Shown: one piece after another, positions 1 through 5,033 of the stretch | Layout: the number at the start of each line of letters is the position of its first letter | How positions within the stretch are numbered: position 1 is the first letter of the stretch | Origin: JBEKVE01 sp049514335 | GTDB lineage: Bacteria > Actinomycetota > Acidimicrobiia > Acidimicrobiales > UBA8190 | Direction: 5' to 3' | Length of the DNA: 6,673 bases | Assembly (NCBI GenBank): GCA_049514335.1 | Contig: JBEKVE010000173.1 | Location: forward strand, 1-6,673 | Notes under the pieces: generated by a model | The model's database searches: none | Told to the model about the DNA's origin: nothing | Seen by the model: the letters and a program-made list of their open reading frames with translations, nothing else | Position numbers and translations under genes: made by a program

Positions 1-1
1 C

Positions 2-505
2 CACGACTTCTTGTGGCGCGTGCACGCCCGCACCCCGGCGGCGGGCGAGATCGGGGTGTTCAACCGCTCGCACTACGAGGACGTGGTGGTGGTGCGGGTG
101 CACGGGTCTGTTCCCGAAGCGGTGTGGCACGAGCGCTACGGGCAGATCCGGTCCTTCGAGGAGCTGCTGGGCCACAGCGGCACCACGGTGGTCAAGTGCT
201 TCCTGCACATCTCCTTCGACGAGCAGGGCAAGCGCCTGCGTCGTCGTCTCGACGATCCGGAGCGACGCTGGAAGGCGCAGCCCGCCGACTTCGCCGAGCG
301 AGAGAAGTGGAGTGCCTACCAGAAGGCGTACGAAGAGGCCATCGAGCGCACCTCGACAGGGCCGGCGCCGTGGTACATCGTCCCGGCCGACCACAAGTGG
401 TACCGCAACTGGGTCATCAGCCAGATCCTCATCCACACCCTCGAGGACATGGACCCCCGCTATCCCGACGTGGAACCGCTCGCGCCCCCTGCCGGCCCGG
501 ACTGA
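2..505 (+). CDS. ppk2: PPK2-family polyphosphate:nucleotide phosphotransferase, 3' part (5' end outside window)
   Basis: PPK2 enzymes are cytoplasmic kinases that transfer phosphate between polyphosphate and nucleotides (AMP, ADP, GDP). The open frame enters from the left edge without a start, leaving 167 residues. Visible landmarks, numbered in the fragment, are FNRSHYED (about 20-27), the Walker-B-type block of PPK2; FLHISFDEQ (about 67-75); the lid segment LDDPERRWK (about 83-91), with basic residues expected to contact polyphosphate; and PWYIVPADHKWYRNW (about 123-137), a conserved C-terminal block. Family members are roughly 270-300 residues, so the Walker A half lies upstream of the window. 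The FNRSHYED and DPE.RWK wording resembles the one-domain group that TIGR03709 describes; the exact PPK2 class, and so AMP versus ADP preference, cannot be decided from this half. The protein ends in a short Pro/Ala-rich tail. The next gene on the same strand is 120 bases away. Confidence 0.93.
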   Translation, partial: HDFLWRVHARTPAAGEIGVFNRSHYEDVVVVRVHGSVPEAVWHERYGQIRSFEELLGHSGTTVVKCFLHISFDEQGKRLRRRLDDPERRWKAQPADFAEREKWSAYQKAYEEAIERTSTGPAPWYIVPADHKWYRNWVISQILIHTLEDMDPRYPDVEPLAPPAGPD

Positions 506-625
506 CCGGCCGCCCGCCCGGCGCAGCGGGTGGCGCCCCGGGACCCGGCACCACCGTCCGGGTATCGTGGCGCCGCACCGGTCGTCGGGCACGTGCGCAG
601 GCGACGACAGACGAGGAGGTCGGTG
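506..625 (+). other. Intergenic region between ppk2 and the cNMP-domain gene
   Basis: This 120-base GC-rich spacer holds the ribosome binding site GAGGAGG (613-619) for the next gene. A small stem, CCCGC (513-517) with GCGGG (526-530) around an 8-base loop, follows the ppk2 stop; it is too weak to call a terminator. The octamer GTGGCGCC occurs twice (530-537 and 567-574). TATCGT at 563-568 is -10-like, but no convincing -35 partner precedes it. Whether the downstream gene has its own promoter or is read through from ppk2 is not decided by the sequence. Confidence 0.4.
613..619 (+). promoter_or_regulatory. Ribosome binding site of the CNB-domain gene
   Basis: GAGGAGG is a strong Shine-Dalgarno match. 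It is 6 bases before GTG 626 and only 3 before GTG 623, so it favours the second of the two adjacent GTG codons and argues against the in-frame GTG at 530, which lies far upstream. Confidence 0.7.
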
Positions 626-1069
626 GTGGCGGCGACCAAGTGGGGTCAAGATCGCAAGATGGAGCTGCTCGAGGGGATCGGGCTCTTCTCGGCGTGCACC
701 AAGCGCGAGCTCGCCCAGGTGGCGGCGCTCACTGCGTCCGCCGAGCTGACGGCGGGCACGGTGCTCACCCGTCAGGGCGCAGCGGGCGGGCTCGCCTTCG
801 TCATCGCCTCGGGCCGGGCGGAGGTCACCCGCGACGGCGCGCGCCTCGCCACCTTGGGCCCCGGTGCCGTGGTGGGGGAGCTGTCGCTCATCGACGGCCA
901 GCCCCGCTCGGCCACGGTCAAGGCGCTCACCGACCTGGAGGTCCTCGAGATCGACGGGCGCGACCTCAACAAGCTCATCAAGAAGGTGCCCACGGTGGTG
1001 CGCAAGCTGCTCGAGTCCATGGCGGGCCGGCTGCGCGAGGTCGACACGCGGGCGGCGGCGTCGATGTGA
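626..1069 (+). CDS. Stand-alone cyclic nucleotide-binding (CNB) domain protein
   Basis: The 147-residue product is essentially one cNMP-binding beta-barrel domain (Crp/PKA regulatory-subunit fold). The segment LTAGTVLTRQGAAGGLAFVIASGRAEV (about 41-67) matches the first strands of the fold. GAVVGELSLIDGQPRSATVKA (about 80-100) is the phosphate-binding cassette: Gly-Glu (84-85) and Arg94 sit where canonical domains contact the ribose and phosphate of cAMP, so ligand binding is possible. A C-terminal helix (about 112-138) matches the usual hinge or lid helix. There is no helix-turn-helix after it, so it is not a Crp-type DNA-binding regulator; it may act through partner proteins. GTG 626 is chosen because GAGGAGG (613-619) stands 6 bases upstream. 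GTG 623 is a close alternative, and ATG 659 would give a shorter protein lacking a ribosome site. It ends 10 bases from the convergent SRPBCC gene. Confidence 0.88.
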   Translation: MAATKWGQDRKMELLEGIGLFSACTKRELAQVAALTASAELTAGTVLTRQGAAGGLAFVIASGRAEVTRDGARLATLGPGAVVGELSLIDGQPRSATVKALTDLEVLEIDGRDLNKLIKKVPTVVRKLLESMAGRLREVDTRAAASM

Positions 1070-1079
1070 CGCCCGCCGG

Positions 1080-1538
1080 TCAGCCCGCTGCCACCTGGCG
1101 GTCGGCGTACCGGCACACGCTGCGGGCGAAGCCGCGCACCATGCGCCGGAGCACGAAGCGCAGCACGCGGCCGGTGCCGGGCACGAGGGGCTCCACCACG
1201 CAGCGCCACGTAATGACGGTGCCACCGGCGTCGCCCTGGGCGTCGGACAGGAGCACGTCGGCGCGATAGAGGCGGACGGGCAGGCCCCGTACCGCCACGT
1301 ACCCGAGATGCGCGGGCGGGTCCCACACCACGACTTCTTCCTGGCTGCCGCCGGGGCCCAGCCCGAAGCGCCGGAGGGCGCCGACGCCGTCCGGAGCGGG
1401 ATCGCCCTGGCGCAGCAGCTCGCTGCGGGTGAGCCACGACCAGTCCCGCCAGCGTGCCGCTTCACCCACGAGGGGCCACAGCACCTGGGGCGCGACAGAC
1501 GTGCGAGCCGACGCCTCGAATTCGTAGCGGCGCGTCAC
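1080..1538 (-). CDS. SRPBCC (START-like) family protein, downstream copy
   Basis: This 152-residue protein looks like a polyketide-cyclase/START-like ligand-binding fold. It opens with YEFEASARTSVAPQVLWPLVGEAARWRDW (about 5-33), the typical first strand followed by the helical 'vW..v.d...w..W' segment. EEVVVWDPPAHLGYVAVRG (about 67-85) and GGTVITWRCVVEP (about 105-117) fit the central and later beta strands. The long basic helix VLRFVLRRMVRGFARSVCRYADR (about 125-147) fits the C-terminal helix that closes the hydrophobic cavity. No signal peptide or membrane segment is seen, so it is expected to be cytoplasmic. SRPBCC proteins bind hydrophobic ligands or act as cyclases or dehydratases, and the ligand is not predictable here. 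It starts with GTG, has no clear Shine-Dalgarno, and lies 22 bases after another SRPBCC gene on the same strand, so translation may depend on the upstream gene. Confidence 0.85.
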   Translation of the reverse strand: MTRRYEFEASARTSVAPQVLWPLVGEAARWRDWSWLTRSELLRQGDPAPDGVGALRRFGLGPGGSQEEVVVWDPPAHLGYVAVRGLPVRLYRADVLLSDAQGDAGGTVITWRCVVEPLVPGTGRVLRFVLRRMVRGFARSVCRYADRQVAAG

Positions 1539-1560
1539 GTCGAGGTGGGCGCTGGTGGGG

Positions 1561-1944
1561 TCAGGCCGTCAGGTGCTGCTGCAGCGCCTGAAGGCTCTGC
1601 TGGTACACCTGGTGCATGACGTCGGTCATCTCGTCGGGCTCGACCTCCACGTCCCACGTCACGTGGGAGCCGTCGCCCACCGGCACCACCGAGATCGTGG
1701 CTTTGTGGTTCCCCACCGGGACGCCGCCCACGATGCCGTAGACGAGCACGCGGTCGTCGTCGTCTCGGCTCTCGAGCCGCTCGATGACCTCCATGCCCAT
1801 CATCTTGATGACACGGTCGTCGCCGTCCATGACACACGACTCCACCCCGGGCATCCACGTGGCGATGCTGCCGAAGTCGCCGACCACGGCCCACACCGCG
1901 GCAGCGGGGCGGTCGATGTCGATCGCTGCGCTCGCCTTGCCCAC
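1561..1944 (-). CDS. SRPBCC (START-like) family protein, upstream copy
   Basis: This 127-residue protein has the SRPBCC pattern: IDIDRPAAAVWAVVGDFGSIATWMPGVESC (about 8-37) is strand 1 followed by the two short helices. VIERLESRDDDDRVLVYGI (about 54-72) and HKATISVVPVGDGSHVTWDVEVEP (about 80-103) are the antiparallel sheet with its typical 'atisv.p.gdgs.vtW' ending. The final helix (about 104-126) is Gln-rich. It resembles the polyketide_cyc2 subgroup, with a cytoplasmic location and unknown ligand. GTG 1944 is chosen because GGAGGG lies 3 bases upstream on the minus strand (1948-1953) and because the domain begins right after it; a longer frame from GTG 1980 adds 12 residues that do not fit the family. 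It is 81 bases downstream of the LLM oxidoreductase and 22 bases upstream of a second SRPBCC gene, which suggests one transcript. Confidence 0.87.
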   Translation of the reverse strand: MGKASAAIDIDRPAAAVWAVVGDFGSIATWMPGVESCVMDGDDRVIKMMGMEVIERLESRDDDDRVLVYGIVGGVPVGNHKATISVVPVGDGSHVTWDVEVEPDEMTDVMHQVYQQSLQALQQHLTA

Positions 1945-1947
1945 TGT

Positions 1948-1953
1948 CCCTCC
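1948..1953 (-). promoter_or_regulatory. Ribosome binding site deciding the start of the first SRPBCC gene
   Basis: On the minus strand the sequence reads GGAGGG followed by ACA and then GTG. The spacing is short, but this is the only purine-rich site near the domain boundary. It supports the start at 1944 over the in-frame GTG at 1980. Confidence 0.5.
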
Positions 1954-1991
1954 ATCGTCCGGGAGCCAGCAGCATGCCACGACGACGCCGC

Positions 1992-2029
1992 CGCGGTCAG
2001 GTCCAGCTCGGTCAGGGCGTCTCGGTCAG
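1992..2029. repeat. Three short CGGTCAG direct repeats over the LLM stop codon
   Basis: CGGTCAG occurs at 1994-2000, 2009-2015 and 2023-2029, that is, at 15- and 14-base steps. The last two copies extend to CTCGGTCAG (2007-2015 and 2021-2029). Read on the minus strand, the unit is CTGACCGAG and its first copy contains the TGA stop of the LLM oxidoreductase. The array sits in the 81-base spacer before the first SRPBCC gene. It could be a short duplication or a protein-binding site; the sequence alone does not say which. Confidence 0.45.
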
Positions 2030-2928
2030 ACCTGCAAGGGGAGCACCCCGGTGGCGAGCGCCTCGAGCTCGTGTCGCCACGAGGCGGGGGGGAGAAGGGG
2101 GCGGACCACGAACTTGGAGAACCCCACCTCGACGAACCGCTCGAGGAGGTCCCGCAGCTCGTCCATCCCGCCCGGCACGAGCTGGCGAACATCGGCGGTG
2201 GCGTCGGCTGACCGGGGACGGCGGGCGACGACGCGCCGCAGGAGCTCGGCCGGGGGCTCGCCGGAGGTGTAGCCGATGCTCACTCCGAAGTGCTCCGGGT
2301 CGATGCGCCGACCCGCCACCGCGGCCGCCTCCTCGATGACCCGCCGCCCGCCCGCAGCCTCCGCCGGCGTGCACAGCGCCGGCAGCCACCCGTCGCCCAG
2401 CATGCCCACACGCGTCAGCGCCGAGGGCACGCTCCCGCCCAGCCACACCTCGAGGGGACGCTGTTCGGGCTTGGGCTCGACGGTCACAGCGCGAAGCGTC
2501 CATGTCGGCCCGTCGTGATCGACGGCGTCCTCGTCCCACAGCCGTCGCAGCAGCGGGAGCAGCTCATCGACCTGCGGACCCCGGTCGCCGGCGCCCAGTC
2601 CCATGGCGTCGAGCTCGGCCGCCAGGCGCAGGCCGAGGACGAACGTCACGAGGAGCCGACCACCCGACAGGCGGTCGAGCGTGGCGAGCTGCTTGGCGAG
2701 GCGCACCGGGTTGCGACCGGGCAGCACCATGGTGGTGCCGATCTTGAGGCGCCGCACCCGTCCGGCGGCGAAGGCCATGGCGGTGAGGGGATCGTCACCC
2801 GGGACGGTGAGGACGTCGGACCACCACAGGGAGTCGAACCCCAGCTCCTCCAGGTCATCGAGCAGGCCACCCAATGCGTCGCCGCCCATGGTGGCCGTGC
2901 CGGTGCCGACGCCGATGCGGACCTTCAC
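2026..2928 (-). CDS. LLM-class (luciferase-like, F420-type) oxidoreductase
   Basis: The 300-residue product has the bacterial-luciferase TIM-barrel fold used by F420- or FMN-dependent oxidoreductases. Landmarks in order are MKVRIGVGTG (1-10), strand 1; LLDDLEELGFDSLWWSDVL (about 22-40); PLTAMAFAAGRVRRLKIGTTMVLPGRNPVRLAKQLATLDRLSGGR (about 47-91), the most conserved family block; DHDGPTW (about 137-143); PLEVWLGGSVPSALTRVGMLGDGWLP (about 158-183); and IDPEHFGVSIGY (about 209-220). It is closest in wording to TIGR03854 (the MSMEG_3544-type family); this is recalled, not searched. F420 use is inferred from the family and the actinobacterial context. The substrate is unknown. GTG 2928 is chosen because strand 1 begins immediately there; no good Shine-Dalgarno precedes it. 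It is divergent from the SCO6745-family gene and is probably the first gene of a minus-strand cluster with two SRPBCC genes. Confidence 0.9.
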   Translation of the reverse strand: MKVRIGVGTGTATMGGDALGGLLDDLEELGFDSLWWSDVLTVPGDDPLTAMAFAAGRVRRLKIGTTMVLPGRNPVRLAKQLATLDRLSGGRLLVTFVLGLRLAAELDAMGLGAGDRGPQVDELLPLLRRLWDEDAVDHDGPTWTLRAVTVEPKPEQRPLEVWLGGSVPSALTRVGMLGDGWLPALCTPAEAAGGRRVIEEAAAVAGRRIDPEHFGVSIGYTSGEPPAELLRRVVARRPRSADATADVRQLVPGGMDELRDLLERFVEVGFSKFVVRPLLPPASWRHELEALATGVLPLQV

Positions 2929-3055
2929 CGCGCGCCCGTGCCGATCCCCACGCCCCTCATCGACGACGAGGGTAGCGGCGATGCCCGCTGGTAGCGTCCC
3001 GCTCCGGACCGGGACCGGCTCGGTGATCCTGGGCCGATCGATCGAAGGAGCGTGC
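2929..3055. promoter_or_regulatory. Divergent intergenic region between the LLM oxidoreductase and the SCO6745-family gene
   Basis: These 127 bases must hold the promoters of both divergent genes. GGTAGCG is repeated directly at 2971-2977 and 2990-2996, 19 bases apart. The second copy overlaps TAGCGT (2992-2997), which fits the loose actinobacterial TAnnnT -10 pattern for the plus-strand gene, about 58 bases before its start; no -35 match is evident. A 10-base palindrome CGATCGATCG lies at 3035-3044, just before and overlapping the ribosome binding site. No promoter can be assigned with certainty. Confidence 0.35.
3044..3050 (+). promoter_or_regulatory. Ribosome binding site of the SCO6745-family gene
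   Basis: GAAGGAG stands 5 bases before ATG 3056. It fixes that start and rules out the much longer in-frame extension upstream, which would run antisense through the LLM gene. Confidence 0.75.
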
Positions 3056-3781
3056 ATGGACCCCGAAGGAGCGGCCCGCGCCAGTGCCGATGTCATCGTC
3101 AATCTCCCCGCCGGCTTCATGTTCGACCCTGCGACGTACGCCTACGGGGGCGAGCTCGGGTTCGACGGCATCGACTTCTACACCGCGGGACGGGGGGGAG
3201 CGCTCGGCGACGTGGACGGCTCGGTGGTGGCGGCCGCCTTCGTGTTCTTCAACCCTGCGTGGGTGCGCGCCTCGTGGGCGCGCGCCCGGGCCGTCATGGC
3301 ACCGCGCTCGTCGACCGAGGCCTTCACCCACTGCCTGACCACGTGGGCGGACGCCCACCTGGGCGACGGCGTCGACTACGGGCGCCTGGCCCACCTGGCA
3401 GGCAGGGTGGTGTCGGGCGCCTCGGTCGCCTGTGCCCCTCTGTTCGCCGCCTGGCAGAGCATGCCCGAGCCCGACGGGCCCAAGGGCGTGGCCCTGCACC
3501 GTATGAACCTGCTGCGCGAGCTGCGCGGTGCCGCGCACGGGGCCTCGGTGCTGGGCGCCGGCCTCGAGCCGCTCGAGGCCGTGTTGGTGAGGGCGCCGTT
3601 CATGGCGGGAATCCTCGGATGGGAGGAGCCCTATCCGGAGGTGACGTCGTGCGCCGAGACGTGGGAGCAGGCCGAGCAGGCCACCAACCGCGTGGTCGGC
3701 CGCGCCTTCGCCGCGCTCGAGCCGGGTGAGCTGAACGAGATCGTCGAGCTCATGGTGGCGGCCCAAACAGGCGCCCACTGA
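3056..3781 (+). CDS. SCO6745-family protein (helical, HTH-like; SalK-related), function unknown
   Basis: This 241-residue, Ala-rich, mostly helical protein matches the pattern of the actinobacterial SCO6745 family. Visible family hallmarks are GFDGIDFYTAGRGGALGDVDGSVVAAAFVFFNPAWVRASW (about 36-74), the 'f..Y..gRaG.LGdvda.vvaa...fF.P..v...W' signature; LAHLAGRVVSGASVACAPLFAAWQSMPEPD (about 111-140); HRMNLLRELRGAAHGASVLGAGLEPLEAVL (about 148-177), with the conserved Arg-Gly-x-x-His; and GWEEPYPEVT (about 188-197). No membrane segment or signal peptide is seen. Annotation resources describe the family as helix-turn-helix-like and relate it to SalK, but no biochemical role is established that I can name. 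ATG 3056 has GAAGGAG 5 bases upstream. The last codons and the stop lie inside a short tandem repeat array, which is unusual. Its divergence from an LLM oxidoreductase gene may mean shared regulation, but that is inference. Confidence 0.85.
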   Translation: MDPEGAARASADVIVNLPAGFMFDPATYAYGGELGFDGIDFYTAGRGGALGDVDGSVVAAAFVFFNPAWVRASWARARAVMAPRSSTEAFTHCLTTWADAHLGDGVDYGRLAHLAGRVVSGASVACAPLFAAWQSMPEPDGPKGVALHRMNLLRELRGAAHGASVLGAGLEPLEAVLVRAPFMAGILGWEEPYPEVTSCAETWEQAEQATNRVVGRAFAALEPGELNEIVELMVAAQTGAH

Positions 3782-3828
3782 CGCACCCGGGCCCACTGAC
3801 GATGCCCGGGCCCACTGACCACGCCCGG
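3773..3828. repeat. Three tandem ~19-base repeats overlapping the SCO6745-family stop codon
   Basis: The unit is GCCCACTGACSAYGCCCGG-like. The copies are 3773-3790 (18 bases, one missing), 3791-3809 and 3810-3828, followed by the partial start GC of a fourth. Copies 2 and 3 differ at two bases. The first copy encodes the last Ala-His and the TGA stop of the upstream gene. The second copy supplies another TGA in the same frame 18 bases later. The array looks like recent slippage or duplication of the gene's 3' end, and its CCCGGG cores are self-complementary, so the transcript could fold. Confidence 0.8.
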
Positions 3829-3841
3829 GCAGGGCCGTGAT

Positions 3842-3869
3842 GGGAGAGCCTCGGTGAGGCGAGCCTCCC
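3842..3869. terminator. Hairpin between convergent genes (possible bidirectional terminator)
   Basis: GGGAG (3842-3846) can pair with CTCCC (3865-3869), and inside it GCCTC (3848-3852) pairs with GAGGC (3856-3860) around a GGT loop; the internal loop is uneven (1 and 4 bases). The hairpin sits between the convergent ends of the SCO6745-family gene and pspAA and ends one base before the pspAA stop triplet. There is no T tract on either side, so termination is inferred from position and folding only. Confidence 0.4.
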
Positions 3870-3870
3870 G

Positions 3871-4137
3871 TCAGGCCCCTTCGGCCAGCAGGTCCCGCAC
3901 CTCGGCCAGCGTCGAGCCCTCGTGGGGGACGACCAGCGACGAGGGTTGGAGGTCGTCGGCGGGGAGGTGGGTGCCGGTGTGGCGCACCTGCCCGATGAGA
4001 TCGGCCAGCGTGCCCGAGAACTCGGCTTCGTCGGCGCGGTCGAGGGCGTCGACGAGCTGGGCGTCGAGCTGCTCGATGGCGGGAAGGTCGGCGTCGGGGA
4101 CGTCGTAGCGCCCCTCGCCCAGGATGCGCACGATCAT
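3871..4137 (-). CDS. pspAA: PspA-associated protein PspAA
   Basis: The 88-residue protein begins MIVRILGEGRYDVPD and continues with an acidic helical stretch, LPAIEQLDAQLVDALDRADEAEFSGTLADLIGQVR (about 18-52), then GTHLPADDLQPSSLVVPHEGSTLAEVRDLLAEG (about 54-87). This start, the length near 90 residues and the 'p.dl.pSdlv.P....tl.ev..ll.eg' ending are typical of PspAA, a small cytoplasmic partner encoded next to PspA in actinobacteria and some archaea. Its exact activity is not settled; it is placed in the phage-shock or envelope-stress network. Its ATG (4135-4137) overlaps the TGA of pspA (4134-4136) as ATGA, so it is probably translated by coupling and in step with PspA. It converges on the SCO6745-family gene, with a hairpin between them. 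Confidence 0.88.
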   Translation of the reverse strand: MIVRILGEGRYDVPDADLPAIEQLDAQLVDALDRADEAEFSGTLADLIGQVRHTGTHLPADDLQPSSLVVPHEGSTLAEVRDLLAEGA

Positions 4138-4925
4138 GCGGGCGCACCTCCGCTGCCGGCGCCGTCCGCCGCGCCACCGGACTGAGGCTCCGCCGATCCG
4201 GCCGGGAGGCTCGGGCTGTCGGGCGGGGCTCCGATCTGCGCCTTCAAGGCGGCGAGCTCGGCGTCGACCTGACCCTGACGAGAGGTGGCGTCGAGCTGCT
4301 TCTGGATGTCGTCGCCGCCGCTGCCGAGGGCATCGGGGAGCGCCCCGCTGTCGAGCAACTCGTCGATGGCGCCGGCACGCGCCTGCATCTGGGCGATCTT
4401 GTCCTGGGCCCGGTCGAGCGTCATGCCGGCGTCGGTCATCGACTCGGAGATCCCCGACACCGCCTCGCCGATGCTGGCCTGGGCCTTGGAGGCGGTGTAG
4501 CTGGCCTTCAGGGTCTCCTTCTTGGTGCGGAAGGCGTCGACCTGGGCCTGCAGGCGCGTCGCCGTCGTCTCCAGCTGCTGTTGCTGCTGCTCGACCTGCT
4601 GGTGCTGGGTGCCGAGGCTCTCGAGCTGCTCGGCCAGCGTCGCCCGCCGGGCGAGGGCCTCGCGGGCGAGGTCCTCCTGGCCCTGGCCGAGCGCCTGCTT
4701 GGCCTGGTCCTGGAGCTTCTGGGCCTGGGCCTGGAGCTCGGAAGCCTGCAGCTCGAGGCGCTTGCGGGCGGTGGCCACGTCGGCCAGGGCGCGGCGCACC
4801 TTGACCAGGTTCTCCTGCTGCTTCTCGAAGGAGAGGTCGAGCATATCGGCGGGGTTCTCGGCCTTGTCGAGGGCCTTGTTGGCCTTGGCCTGCACGATCC
4901 CTGACAACCGCTTCATCACGCTCAT
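4134..4925 (-). CDS. pspA: PspA/IM30 (Vipp1-like) family membrane-stress protein
   Basis: PspA-family proteins are ESCRT-III-like coiled-coil proteins that bind and stabilise stressed inner membrane. This 263-residue protein starts MSVMKRLSGIVQAKANKALDKAENPADML, the N-terminal amphipathic membrane helix plus the conserved 'NP..ml' turn (about 1-29). It continues as almost unbroken coiled coil from about 30 to 185, rich in Ala, Gln, Glu and Lys, with a five-Gln run at about 113-117 and the conserved segment TKKETLKASYTASKAQASIGEAVSGIS (about 134-160). A final helix (about 205-230, DIQKQLDATSRQGQVDAELAALKAQ) is followed by a disordered Pro/Gly/Ser/Ala tail (232-263), longer than in E. coli PspA. 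The ATG at 4925 has AGAAAGG 9 bases upstream. The stop overlaps the start of pspAA. No pspB, pspC or pspF is in the window, so regulation differs from the enterobacterial system or lies elsewhere. Confidence 0.93.
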   Translation of the reverse strand: MSVMKRLSGIVQAKANKALDKAENPADMLDLSFEKQQENLVKVRRALADVATARKRLELQASELQAQAQKLQDQAKQALGQGQEDLAREALARRATLAEQLESLGTQHQQVEQQQQQLETTATRLQAQVDAFRTKKETLKASYTASKAQASIGEAVSGISESMTDAGMTLDRAQDKIAQMQARAGAIDELLDSGALPDALGSGGDDIQKQLDATSRQGQVDAELAALKAQIGAPPDSPSLPAGSAEPQSGGAADGAGSGGAPA

Positions 4926-4934
4926 ACGGGTGGA

Positions 4935-4941
4935 CCTTTCT
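4935..4941 (-). promoter_or_regulatory. Ribosome binding site of pspA
   Basis: On the minus strand AGAAAGG stands 9 bases before ATG 4925. It favours this ATG over the second ATG three codons later, which would be 18 bases away. Confidence 0.6.
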
Positions 4942-4967
4942 CGGTGGTGCCGGTCCCCGATCAGAGC

Positions 4968-4982
4968 ACGCCCGGCGGGCGT
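4968..4982. promoter_or_regulatory. Perfect 15-base palindrome upstream of pspA (candidate operator)
   Basis: ACGCCCG and CGGGCGT flank a single central base, giving a perfect 7+1+7 inverted repeat 42 bases upstream of the pspA start. The position between the upstream hairpin and the pspA ribosome site is where an operator or promoter would be. No clear -10 or -35 box is recognisable in the interval. In DNA this GC-rich, some chance palindromes are expected. Confidence 0.3.
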
Positions 4983-4996
4983 CGTCGAGAGCGGGC

Positions 4997-5033
4997 ACCG
5001 CCGCCGCCCCCCCGGCGGCGCCGCGGCGGCGGT
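4997..5033 (-). terminator. Strong GC hairpin directly after the acyl-CoA synthetase stop
   Basis: ACCGCCGCCGC (4997-5007) and GCGGCGGCGGT (5023-5033) are a perfect 11-base inverted repeat around a 15-base loop, which itself contains GGCGCC-type self-complementary bases. The stem begins at the base following the TGA of the synthetase gene (5034-5036). Both it and pspA are read on the minus strand, so the hairpin most likely separates the two transcripts. There is no U tract after the stem; high-GC actinobacteria often have such tractless hairpins, whose efficiency varies. Confidence 0.6.

Noticed and set aside
513..530. A possible terminator stem after ppk2.
   Set aside because: Only five base pairs with an 8-base loop and no T tract; this is common by chance at this GC content, so it is mentioned only within the intergenic entry.
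13..1269. A long plus-strand open frame of 418 codons running through ppk2, the CNB gene and into the opposite SRPBCC gene.
   Set aside because: Its translation is Arg/Ala/Gly/Pro-rich with no domain pattern. It overlaps three genes with clear family motifs, as is usual for alternative frames in very GC-rich DNA.
2929..3120. An N-terminal extension of the LLM oxidoreductase by 64 residues into the SCO6745-family gene.
   Set aside because: The family fold starts at MKVRIGVG. The extra segment has no family resemblance and would overlap the start of the divergent gene.
2957..4177. A minus-strand frame of 406 codons antisense to the SCO6745-family gene.
   Set aside because: It is biased to Arg/Gly/Pro/His, has no motifs, and lies antisense to a gene with strong family signatures and a good ribosome site.
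4571..4595. A CTG/TTG triplet run inside pspA that looks like a microsatellite.
   Set aside because: It encodes the five-Gln run of the coiled coil with mixed codons and is too short and imperfect to count as a repeat element.
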